Shown piece after piece: positions 1-5,472 of a stretch of DNA of 8,651 nucleotides (the first letter of the stretch is position 1; every line of letters begins with the position of its first letter). The DNA comes from Phycisphaerales bacterium UBA4658 (GTDB lineage Bacteria; Planctomycetota; Phycisphaerae; Phycisphaerales; UBA1924). The position numbers and the translations under genes are program-made. Below the pieces are notes generated by a model. It had not been told where the DNA came from. It saw only the letters and a list, made by a program, of their open reading frames with translations, and searched no databases. Location of the stretch: NCBI GenBank assembly GCA_002405485.1, contig DHLW01000090.1, positions 15,268 through 23,918 on the forward strand, in the 5' to 3' direction.

Positions 1-1
1 G

Positions 2-286
2 GGCGGCGCGATGGACCTCGTCGCCGGCGTCAAGAAAGTCGTCGTGGTCATGGAGCACAACGCCAAGGGCAACGGCATGAAGTTCGTGAAGCAGTGCTCG
101 CTGCCGCTGACGGGCACCCGCTGCGTGCACATGCTCATCACGGACTTGGCGGTCTTCGAGTTCAACGAATCACGGCAGAAGTTCGTGCTGAAGGAAGTCG
201 CCCCGGGCGTGACGGTGGACGATGTGAGGCAGCGGACCGAGGCGGGGTTTGATGTGGCGGACAAGGTCGAGACGATCGCGGTGTGA
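2..286 (+). CDS. scoB: 3-oxoacid CoA-transferase subunit B, C-terminal part (5' end outside window)
   Basis: The reading frame is already open at the left edge (GGAMDLVAG...) and stops with TGA at 284-286, leaving about 94 C-terminal residues. Seen: 'GGAMDLVAGVKKVVVVMEH', 'CSLPLTG', 'THAVF-like' segment 'ITDLAVFEF' and 'EVAPGVTVDDVRQRTEAGFDV'-type ending, all in the order found at the C-terminus of ScoB/AtoA/PcaJ B subunits. Known for the family: the B subunit pairs with an A subunit and moves CoA from succinyl-CoA or acetyl-CoA to a 3-oxoacid in the cytoplasm, during ketone-body, short-chain fatty-acid or beta-ketoadipate metabolism. The catalytic glutamate lies in the missing N-terminal part, so activity cannot be judged. 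Full B subunits are about 210-220 residues. The A subunit gene would be expected just upstream. The acid substrate cannot be told from this fragment, so the symbol stands for the family. Confidence 0.93.
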   Translation, partial: GGAMDLVAGVKKVVVVMEHNAKGNGMKFVKQCSLPLTGTRCVHMLITDLAVFEFNESRQKFVLKEVAPGVTVDDVRQRTEAGFDVADKVETIAV

Positions 287-294
287 TTGGCCTT

Positions 295-310
295 GGAACC
301 CCGGGTTTCC
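295..310 (+). terminator. weak hairpin just after the CoA-transferase gene
   Basis: GGAACC (295-300) pairs with GGGTTTCC (ending 310) if one T is bulged out, giving a six-pair stem with a three-base loop that begins 8 bases after the stop codon. It is followed by GACCCATCTTCAC, not a clean T-run, so intrinsic termination is only possible. Position is the main argument. Confidence 0.3.
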
Positions 311-641
311 GACCCATCTTCACGCCGAGATCGCTGATTCATGTCCGTCGCGCTGCACGATCACAATCTCGTGGATGTAATCGCGGCCAAGACGGGATTC
401 TCGTAGTGCGGGTTGACCGGATTGTTGCGCCGCGTTGAGTTCCACGTACTCTCTGATGTTGCTCTTTGGGGGGCGGTGCCATGTCTGACGCATGCTTTTC
501 ACGAAAGGGCCTCGGAAAGGGGCATTCCAGTTTCGGCGATCGTGCGGTAGACTCTGAACTGACAACTCCTTGTTGATGTGTACGAGAGTCGGGCGGGAGA
601 TCCCCACTGGAGTTGTTGTGTGGGCGATCGATCCGGGTGGT

Positions 642-645
642 GGAG
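642..645 (+). promoter_or_regulatory. ribosome binding site for the cysteine-rich protein gene
   Basis: GGAG lies 7 bases before the ATG at 653, within GGTGGTGGAG. It supports the ATG at 653 over the in-frame GTG at 578, which would place 25 charged and aromatic residues in front of the signal peptide. Confidence 0.6.
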
Positions 646-652
646 TAGCCAT

Positions 653-2527
653 ATGTGCGTTCAGGCCGTGCCGCTTCTTGCAAGATACATGGTGATGGTG
701 GCGCTCGTAGTCGGGTGTTGGGCATGTGCCGGGGTCCTTGCGCAGCCGGTTCCGCCGAACTGTCCGCCATGTTCCAGCGCCGAGGGTGCGGTGGGATCGT
801 GGTGCAGTCCTCCGCCCTGTGACAACGATCCGAACGACTTCTGTCCTGGGCCGTGTGATGACTACAACCGCGATGGGCTCGTGAGCGCAGCGGACATCTG
901 TCTTCGCGTTCAGTCGATCTACGCGTTGTGCGGGTTTCGAGTCTGCGGGAGAACGCCCGGCGGAGCGATTCAGATCGAAGACGGCGGTTCCTGCGTGTAC
1001 AGCACTGCTCAAGGCGGCACAAACTCTTTCGGCATGCAGTTCGCGACCCAGGGCACGGCATCGATATCGGCGAGCGCACAACTGGGAGTCGCAACGATTA
1101 CGGTGACGGGCCCGGCTGGCGTGGTGGTCACCGGCGAGCGATCGGTTCAGTTCTATGCGTGCGCGGGCGTGACCTACTCGGTGCTGGTGACGGCATCGCC
1201 AGCGACGTGGATGTGCAGCGGCTTCCCCATCACATACGACTGTGGGTTCAATGCCGGCCTCGTGACCGTCACTCCTCCGCCGGAAATCGCCGCGCTGACG
1301 GTCACAGGCCCGACGAGCTGTCTGCTGCCCAGGCAAAGTGCCGCCTTGAATGCACGTGTGCCCGCGGGGCTGCAGGTCAACAGCATCAGGTGGCAGCGGC
1401 AGAGCGGCGGCGCCTGGCTTGACTTGTTCGATGGCCCGTCGCCGTTTGGAAGCGTGCTCTATGGAACGGGACGAGACTCGCTGGTGATCGCCGGAGTCGG
1501 GCCGGCAGACACCGGTGCCTATCGACTGCGTGTGCAGACTCCGTGCGGGGAGCTCTTGAGTCAGGTACGTGCGGTACAGGTTGCGCCTGGCGTGGGCGTC
1601 TGCTGCTCTCCCGACGGATCGTGCGTCTCTGTCACGGCTGCGTGCGGTTGTCCTTCGGGCAGCACGTTCCTGCTCTGGGAGGGGTCATGCCAGCCCGGAC
1701 TCTGTGCAGCGAGCGGCGGAGCCGACCCGCTCGGAGCATGCTGCGTCGATGGAGGAGCATGCGTGATGACGACCAGCGCTCGCTGTGCCGGCGTGTTCAA
1801 TGGCGCATCCTCGTGCCTGCCGAATCCATGCCCCGTCCCAGCCGGCGTCTGTTGCGATCCGGTCACCGGAGCATGCAGTCTTGTCCCGGCGAGCAACACC
1901 TGCGACTCGTATCTCGTTCTCCGGCCGGGCTCACCGGTGTGCACGCCCGGGAGTTGTCAGCCAGAGTTGTTTGCATGCTGCTTCTCGGGAGGCGCGTGCA
2001 CGCTGTCATACCTCCTTGACTGCGAGGGCTTCGCTCAGCCCGCCACGACGTGTCAGCCATCGCCCTGCTTCGCGCCTCGCATGTCCTGTTGCGATCGAAA
2101 CACCGGGACGTGCACGAACATTGAGGCGGATCAGCTCTGCCCACCAGGAACGGTGGCGTATCGAGGGCTGACGTGTGCGTGGGCGCCGTGCCAGCGCCAG
2201 TCCGACAATCCTCCTGCGAATCCACCTGTGCTGGGGGTCTGCTGTCGAGGGGCGACGTGTCAGCAGCTCTATGCGTCGGGTGCGTGTACGGGGCAGTTCT
2301 CGCTCTTCCTGGCTGGCGAGGAAAACTGCAACGTCGGGTTGGATCCGCAAACGCCGTGCTGTAAAGCAGACTTCGACAAGGGTCTGACGGTAACGGTCAA
2401 CGATCTCTTTCTGTTTCTGAACAGCTGGTTTGCGGTGGAGGCGCTCGCGGATGCCTCGGGCGACCAGTTGGTGTCCGTCGAAGACATCTTCGAGTACCTT
2501 CGCGCGTGGTTTCTCGGGTGCGAGTAG
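653..2527 (+). CDS. exported mosaic protein: Ig-like domain, six cysteine-rich repeats, C-terminal dockerin-like module
   Basis: This 624-residue protein has no recognisable catalytic domain and is probably a surface or extracellular structural or binding protein. Start: ATG 653 gives a signal peptide (hydrophobic MVMVALVVGCWACAGVLA, likely cut VLA|QP near residue 30). 'VVGC' at 19-22 also resembles a lipobox, so a lipoprotein is an alternative. Order: Cys/Pro-rich segment 36-68; one calcium-loop motif 'DYNRDGLVSAADI' 70-82; unassigned beta-rich region about 100-210; Ig-like domain about 211-312 (W247, 'DTGAY' 286-290); six repeats starting with paired cysteines at 317, 363, 400, 442, 479 and 530, each CC...C...C...C...C; dockerin-like module 572-623 with 'DLFLFLNSWFA' and 'DIFEYLRAWFLGC'. 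The ending resembles what NCBI calls GC-type dockerin-anchored proteins of planctomycetes (from memory). Long gaps on both sides suggest a single-gene unit. By eye its codon third positions are less GC-biased than in its neighbours. Gene call is sure; function unknown. Confidence 0.9.
   Translation: MCVQAVPLLARYMVMVALVVGCWACAGVLAQPVPPNCPPCSSAEGAVGSWCSPPPCDNDPNDFCPGPCDDYNRDGLVSAADICLRVQSIYALCGFRVCGRTPGGAIQIEDGGSCVYSTAQGGTNSFGMQFATQGTASISASAQLGVATITVTGPAGVVVTGERSVQFYACAGVTYSVLVTASPATWMCSGFPITYDCGFNAGLVTVTPPPEIAALTVTGPTSCLLPRQSAALNARVPAGLQVNSIRWQRQSGGAWLDLFDGPSPFGSVLYGTGRDSLVIAGVGPADTGAYRLRVQTPCGELLSQVRAVQVAPGVGVCCSPDGSCVSVTAACGCPSGSTFLLWEGSCQPGLCAASGGADPLGACCVDGGACVMTTSARCAGVFNGASSCLPNPCPVPAGVCCDPVTGACSLVPASNTCDSYLVLRPGSPVCTPGSCQPELFACCFSGGACTLSYLLDCEGFAQPATTCQPSPCFAPRMSCCDRNTGTCTNIEADQLCPPGTVAYRGLTCAWAPCQRQSDNPPANPPVLGVCCRGATCQQLYASGACTGQFSLFLAGEENCNVGLDPQTPCCKADFDKGLTVTVNDLFLFLNSWFAVEALADASGDQLVSVEDIFEYLRAWFLGCE
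860..898 (+). other. N-terminal EF-hand/dockerin-type calcium loop in the cysteine-rich protein
   Basis: Residues 70-82, 'DYNRDGLVSAADI', fit the DxNxDGxxxxxD loop: D70, N72, D74, G75 and D81. All expected ligand positions are present, unlike in the C-terminal module of the same protein. Calcium binding is inferred from the motif only. Confidence 0.65.
1598..2359 (+). repeat. six protein-level CC-type cysteine repeats
   Basis: Residues 316-569 contain six units with start-to-start spacing of 46, 37, 42, 37 and 51 residues. The core is G(V/A)CC, 4-6 residues, C, 6-8 residues, C, about 9-13 residues, C, 4-9 residues, C. The first unit carries an extra cysteine (C331 and C333). Six cysteines per unit suggest three disulfides each, formed after export. 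Similar 'GACC...GxC' units are common in planctomycete secreted proteins (recalled, not searched). Confidence 0.85.
2363..2524 (+). other. C-terminal dockerin-like module of the cysteine-rich protein
   Basis: Residues 571-624 hold two copies of a loop-plus-helix unit: 'ADFDKGLTVTVNDLF' then 'LFLNSWFA', and 'ADASGDQLVSVEDIF' then 'EYLRAWFLGC'. In the first loop G and L replace the usual D/N and G at positions 5 and 6. The same module closes the FG-GAP protein on the other strand. Confidence 0.85.
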
Positions 2528-2825
2528 GTCGATCGGCGTCTGGCCAAGACCCCATCGGGCGGCATGACTCCGTGCCACCAACCGTCCAGAGCCCCGGTCG
2601 ACGCCACGACTGTGGAATCCACTCTGCCCGGGCCACCCGCCGTCGCTCTTCAGCGATGGCCCGTCTCGAAAACGGCTTGTCTCGGGGAAGGCCTGAACTG
2701 GTCATGGTGCGTCCGACGCGATCGTGCTGGTCACACGCGATCCGTGTTCCAGCGGCGACCTGGGGGCTTCTTGGGTGGTGTTCTGAGGGTGTGTCCGAAG
2801 TGCCCACAACAGGGTGTGGTGGGAG

Positions 2826-2842
2826 TGTCCTAAATCTGGACA
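2826..2842. repeat. short inverted repeat, possible operator
   Basis: TGTCC-TAAATCT-GGACA is a perfect 5-bp inverted repeat with an AT-rich centre. It ends 6 bases upstream of the proposed -35 box at 2849, a position where an activator or repressor could bind. It may be chance: five-base arms are short. Confidence 0.3.
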
Positions 2843-2848
2843 TGATGG

Positions 2849-2877
2849 TTGTGAAGAGCTTGCTGAGCGAGGATACT
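2849..2877 (+). promoter_or_regulatory. sigma-70-like promoter for the PEP-CTERM-like protein gene
   Basis: TTGTGA (2849-2854) and GATACT (2872-2877) are separated by exactly 17 bases; each matches 4 of 6 consensus positions. Transcription would start near 2884, leaving a leader of about 44 bases. Based on motif and spacing alone. Confidence 0.45.
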
Positions 2878-2915
2878 CATCGTGTGTCTGTCTCTTCATC
2901 TCTCTCATGTTTCTG

Positions 2916-2922
2916 AAAAGGA
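2916..2922 (+). promoter_or_regulatory. ribosome binding site deciding the start at 2928
   Basis: AAAAGGA lies 5 bases before ATG 2928. The open frame extends upstream to a GTG at 2814, but only the ATG at 2928 has both a good ribosome binding site and a directly following signal peptide. Confidence 0.7.
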
Positions 2923-2927
2923 CTTCC

Positions 2928-3812
2928 ATGCTGAATACCTCTCTCAAGTCTGGCGTGTGCGTGGCCGTGTTGGCGGTTTCGGGGGGCATGTGCGGCTGGG
3001 CGCGGGGCGACATCCTGTACGCCGCCGACGGCGCGCTGAGCGCTGCCGGCAATCTGTACACGGTCGATAGCCTCACCGCGCTCACCACGACGGTCGGGCC
3101 GCTGGTGGATGCGGCTGGCGCTCCGTACGCGATCAACGGCATGGCGTGGGATCCGGTGAATCAGTGGCTCTGGGGCACCACTTCGGGGGCGAGCCCGACG
3201 CTGGCCAATGGCCTGGTGCGGATCAACCCCAACACCGCGGCGGTGACCCCGATCGGCGCGCTGGGCCTGGTGCCGCCGAACTTCGGTGCGGATCTGGATC
3301 TGCGCTCCGGCGTGCTGTATGGCTGGGCCGAGGGCTCGCTCAGCGCGCTGATGACCATCAACACGGCGACGGGCGCCGCCACGGTTGTCGGGCCCAACGG
3401 GCAGAACATCAACACCACGGGCAGCGGACTTGCGTCCAACTTCGCCGGGACGATGTTCAGCACCCCGAACCTCGCCACCGGCAGCATCTGGCAGGTGAAC
3501 ACCGGTACGGGCCAGCTCTTCGGCCCCACGGCCCTCAGCGGCGGGACGCTGACCGCCCGCATCGGCGCGCTGGAGTTCTCCAGCGGCACGCTCTTTGGCG
3601 CCGAGCTCGTCGGCGACGGCGTGAGCGGGATCACGTCCAACCAGTTGATCAGCATCAACCCGGTGACGGGCGCGATCACGTCCATCGGTCAGTTTCGCGA
3701 CGCAAGCACGCTGATGTTCCGCCGGGGCATCGACGCGCTGGCGATTCCGACTCCGGCGAGCGCGGCGTTGCTCTCGCTCGGCGCGCTGGTCGCCGTGCGT
3801 CGTCGTCGCTGA
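2928..3812 (+). CDS. exported beta-propeller-like repeat protein with PEP-CTERM-like sorting tail
   Basis: This 294-residue protein is probably exported and held at the envelope or released; its ligand is unknown. Seen: a signal peptide (K8, hydrophobic VCVAVLAVSGG, likely cleavage near 26-28); then five repeats of the type 'xxINxxTGAxTxIG' at about 44-57, 97-110, 142-155, 188-200 and 241-254, alternating with 'DxxxxxLYGW'-like strands at 73-85, 121-134 and 213-226. This periodicity fits a beta-propeller of the YncE/DUF4394 sort (inference). The C-terminus is 'IPTPASAALLSLGALVAV' plus RRRR, the tripartite motif-membrane helix-arginine pattern of PEP-CTERM signals, with PTP in place of PEP. 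Family knowledge: such tails are processed by exosortase in the inner membrane, often in exopolysaccharide-producing bacteria. No exosortase gene is in the window. Codons are strongly GC-rich at third positions, like the leftward genes. It is probably a single-gene unit closed by the hairpin at 3838-3863. Confidence 0.9.
   Translation: MLNTSLKSGVCVAVLAVSGGMCGWARGDILYAADGALSAAGNLYTVDSLTALTTTVGPLVDAAGAPYAINGMAWDPVNQWLWGTTSGASPTLANGLVRINPNTAAVTPIGALGLVPPNFGADLDLRSGVLYGWAEGSLSALMTINTATGAATVVGPNGQNINTTGSGLASNFAGTMFSTPNLATGSIWQVNTGTGQLFGPTALSGGTLTARIGALEFSSGTLFGAELVGDGVSGITSNQLISINPVTGAITSIGQFRDASTLMFRRGIDALAIPTPASAALLSLGALVAVRRRR
3738..3809 (+). other. PEP-CTERM-like C-terminal sorting signal
   Basis: Residues 271-294: 'IPTP', a hydrophobic run 'ASAALLSLGALVAV', then four arginines at the very end. 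This fits the exosortase-recognised pattern as it is commonly seen in planctomycetes, where the middle residue of PEP varies. Confidence 0.85.
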
Positions 3813-3837
3813 TCGAACCCCGAGGAGACCTTCGTGC

Positions 3838-3863
3838 GGGTTCCGGCATCACTGCCGGAGCCC
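3838..3863 (+). terminator. strong hairpin between convergent genes
   Basis: GGGTTCCGGCA (3838-3848) pairs with TGCCGGAGCCC (3853-3863) over 11 base pairs, one of them G-T, around a TCAC loop. It begins 26 bases after the stop of the propeller-like gene and is followed by GTCTTCAT, which has few Ts. The stem is symmetric and could stop transcription from both sides. Confidence 0.6.
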
Positions 3864-3894
3864 GTCTTCATGCCCGGTCACCAAACCGCCAAGA

Positions 3895-3906
3895 CCGCTC
3901 GAGCGG
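3895..3906 (-). terminator. perfect 12-bp palindrome downstream of the FG-GAP gene
   Basis: CCGCTCGAGCGG is a perfect palindrome 17 bases beyond the minus-strand stop codon. Read on the minus strand it is followed by TCTTGGCGGTTTGGT, which is moderately T-rich. It could fold as a 4-bp stem with a TCGA loop, too short to be a sure terminator. Confidence 0.35.
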
Positions 3907-3922
3907 CCAAGCGGCCCTTGAT

Positions 3923-5365
3923 TTACGGGCATCCCGCAAACCAGGCGTTCAGGAACTCGAAGATGTCCTGGGCCGCGATGCCGCCGATGCCGTCAAAGTC
4001 CGCACGCGGTTCGCCGGCGAACCACGCGTTCAGGAACTCGAAGAGGTCCGGGGTTCCGATCGCGCCCGAGGAATCGAAGTCCGCTCGGCATGGGATCGAG
4101 CACAGGTCGATCCCGTACGATGCACCGATCACGTTGGCCTCGGTGTACGCCCCGATGAACGATCGCGAGCCGTCGCCCGAGAGTCCGACGCCGAAGCCGA
4201 ACGTGCCCGCGCCCACGGGATTGGTCGGCACGATCTTGGGCGTGGGCTGGCCCCACCCGGCGGTGGGGGTGCGGACGCACTTGTACGCCGCGCCGTTGAA
4301 TCCGTTGTCCGCATAGGCCCCGACGAGCGCGGTGAGCCCATCCTGGCTGATGGCCACCGACCAGCCATAGCGACCGTTGCCGGCGGCGCCGATGGGCGCG
4401 AACTTCTGCTGGTTCAGCCAGATGCCCGAGAAGCGGTTGTAGTTGTACACCGCGCCGCGGGCGTTGCTGTCGGCCCAGGCGCCGATGAGCGCGACGTTGC
4501 CGTTTGCGCTCAGCGCGACCGAGCAGCCGAAGTACTGCGCCACGCCCGCGCCGTCGGCGGGCACGAGCTTGCCGCCCTGGTTCGTCCAGACGCTTCCCCC
4601 CGGCTGGCGCACGAACATGTACGCCGCACCCTTGAAGGTGTCGTCGCCCCGAGCCCCGACGGCCACCGTGTTCCCATCTCCGCTGATGGCCACGGCGGAC
4701 CCGAAGAACTGCGTCACGCTGATGCCGTTGATGCTCGTGAACTTGGCCTGCTGCGTCCACGCCGCGCCGGATCGCTGAAAGACATATGCCGCTCCGGCGT
4801 ATCCGTTGTCGCCCTCGGCGCCGACGACGAAGGTGTTGCCGTCCATCGACATGCTCGCGGCGATCCCGAAGAACCCGAGTTGCCCCACGGGGTTCGCGGG
4901 CAGGATCTTCGGCCCCTGCTGCGTCCAGACGCCCCCGCTGCGTGTGAAGACATACGCCGCGCCGCGAGAGCTGTTGTCCCCAAACGCACCGACCACCGCC
5001 ACCGTGCCATCGTGCGAGAGCGCGACCGATGAGCCGAAGTTCTGCGTCACGCCCGTCCCGTCAAGCGGTCGGAGCGCATCGCCCTGTCGGACCCACCGGT
5101 CGCCCTGACGCGTGTACGCATACGCCGCGCCAAGCGAGTCGCTCTCCCCGGGCGCGCCGGCCATCGCCGTCAGCCCGTCCCCGCTGATCGCCACCGAGAA
5201 TCCGAAGCGGCACCCCGACCCGCCGCAGACCGTCTCCGGTGCGCCGAGGCGGTCGGCCTGCCGAACGACACAGGTCTGCGCGCGGGACGAACCACAAGCC
5301 AGCACGCAGATCACCGCGGCAATCATCGCCGCCGGCCCGAACGGACATCTTCGCACACTGAACAT
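3923..5365 (-). CDS. exported seven-repeat FG-GAP (integrin-alpha-like propeller) protein with C-terminal dockerin-like module
   Basis: This 480-residue protein is probably extracellular; function unknown, likely binding or adhesion. Start: CAT at 5363-5365 gives MFSVRRCPFG followed by hydrophobic AAMIAAVICVLACG and a likely cut SRA|QT near residue 30; a GCAGGT box sits 5 bases upstream. The frame could extend upstream to 5467, but that would bury the signal peptide. Seven repeats begin with FG/YG at about residues 54, 110, 166, 221, 279, 333 and 389, spaced 54-58. Each has a '(F/Y)GxSVAxSxDGxTAxxGA' core and a 'GAAYxFxR' strand. Seven copies match a closed seven-bladed propeller of the FG-GAP type (family knowledge). 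Residues 426-480 are two dockerin-like units ending 'FLNAWFAGCP'. It converges with the propeller-like gene and lies 150 bp downstream, same strand, of the large glycosidase-like gene, so co-transcription is possible but not shown. No catalytic residues recognised. Confidence 0.93.
   Translation of the reverse strand: MFSVRRCPFGPAAMIAAVICVLACGSSRAQTCVVRQADRLGAPETVCGGSGCRFGFSVAISGDGLTAMAGAPGESDSLGAAYAYTRQGDRWVRQGDALRPLDGTGVTQNFGSSVALSHDGTVAVVGAFGDNSSRGAAYVFTRSGGVWTQQGPKILPANPVGQLGFFGIAASMSMDGNTFVVGAEGDNGYAGAAYVFQRSGAAWTQQAKFTSINGISVTQFFGSAVAISGDGNTVAVGARGDDTFKGAAYMFVRQPGGSVWTNQGGKLVPADGAGVAQYFGCSVALSANGNVALIGAWADSNARGAVYNYNRFSGIWLNQQKFAPIGAAGNGRYGWSVAISQDGLTALVGAYADNGFNGAAYKCVRTPTAGWGQPTPKIVPTNPVGAGTFGFGVGLSGDGSRSFIGAYTEANVIGASYGIDLCSIPCRADFDSSGAIGTPDLFEFLNAWFAGEPRADFDGIGGIAAQDIFEFLNAWFAGCP
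3926..4090 (-). other. C-terminal dockerin-like module of the FG-GAP protein
   Basis: Residues 426-480 contain 'ADFDSSGAIGTPDLF' and 'ADFDGIGGIAAQDIF', each followed by 'EFLNAWFAG'. The two units share 19 identical bases (3945-3963 and 4026-4044), 81 bp apart, pointing to internal duplication. In the second loop isoleucine replaces the acidic or polar residue at loop position 5. Confidence 0.88.
4121..5209 (-). repeat. seven FG-GAP repeats
   Basis: About 56-residue units. Linkers before blades 2, 4 and 5 are alike ('GTGVTQNFG', 'GISVTQFFG', 'GAGVAQYFG'), and those before blades 3 and 7 share 'NPVG'. At DNA level 5034-5062, 4701-4729 and 4527-4555 are visibly related (CCGAAG..CTGCG.CACGC), so some blades arose by fairly recent internal copying. 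Confidence 0.85.
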
Positions 5366-5370
5366 GGCGC

Positions 5371-5376
5371 ACCTGC
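5371..5376 (-). promoter_or_regulatory. ribosome binding site for the FG-GAP protein
   Basis: On the minus strand GCAGGT stands 5 bases before the ATG at 5365. It favours this start over the in-frame upstream extension to 5467. Confidence 0.5.
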
Positions 5377-5404
5377 GGGTCGAGAAAGGATCAGGATCGA
5401 CCAA

Positions 5405-5472
5405 ACGCGTCTGATGGATGATACGCGTGAAGGCGGTCGCGCCCCGCCGCGTGGGCCAAACCGGCAACGCGT
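5405..5472. repeat. three ACGCGT palindromes in the region upstream of the FG-GAP gene
   Basis: ACGCGT occurs at 5405-5410, 5423-5428 and 5467-5472, the last two in the longer context ACGCGTGA. They lie in the 150-bp gap between the glycosidase-like gene and the FG-GAP gene, where a promoter for the latter could be. Single copies also occur inside genes elsewhere in the window, so the motif is not unique to this gap. No convincing -35/-10 pair was found here. Confidence 0.35.

Larger units (their letters stand above)
287..652. other. 366-bp non-coding stretch between CoA-transferase and the cysteine-rich protein gene
   Basis: No convincing gene was found on either strand. By eye it is less GC-rich than the genes to the right, which is ordinary for intergenic DNA. 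A minus-strand open frame crosses it and runs deep into the next gene, but its sequence is arginine- and histidine-rich without family features, so it was not called. A weak hairpin lies at 295-310. The promoter of the next gene should be here, but no -35/-10 pair stood out; the best match (TTCCAG 525-530, TAGACT 548-553, 17-bp spacing) is too poor to call. Confidence 0.6.
2528..2927. other. 400-bp non-coding stretch before the PEP-CTERM-like protein gene
   Basis: Open frames here have no signal peptide, repeats or family motifs and look spurious. Contents: a weak stem GGCATG/CGTGCC (2561-2566 with 2571-2576, one wobble pair), a poor terminator candidate with no T-run; an inverted repeat TGTCC-N7-GGACA (2826-2842); a promoter-like pair at 2849-2877; and a C/T-rich leader (about 2885-2912) before the ribosome binding site. 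Confidence 0.55.

Noticed and set aside
578..652. Upstream GTG start for the cysteine-rich protein
   Set aside because: It would add 25 residues (MYESRAGDPHW...) ahead of the signal peptide. The ATG at 653 has a GGAG box at the right distance.
320..1336. Minus-strand open frame of 338 codons
   Set aside because: It is antisense to the start of the cysteine-rich gene, rich in Arg, His and Ala, with no signal peptide or family motif. Its last 85 or so codons lie in the intergenic stretch and read slightly more protein-like, but nothing recognisable emerged.
2506..2916. Plus-strand open frame of 136 codons in the gap before the PEP-CTERM-like gene
   Set aside because: It has no good ribosome binding site, no recognisable domain, ordinary intergenic composition, and it overlaps the stop of the preceding gene and the proposed promoter of the next.
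3146..5032. Plus-strand open frame of 628 codons
   Set aside because: It overlaps the end of the propeller-like gene in another frame and runs antisense to the FG-GAP gene. Its Arg/Ala/Asp/His-rich low-complexity composition is typical of a shadow frame in GC-rich DNA.
653..5365. Cellulosome-like scaffold and enzyme system
   Set aside because: The dockerin-like modules sit on non-enzymatic proteins, their calcium loops are degenerate, no cohesin domain is visible and the enzyme-like protein has no dockerin at its C-terminus.
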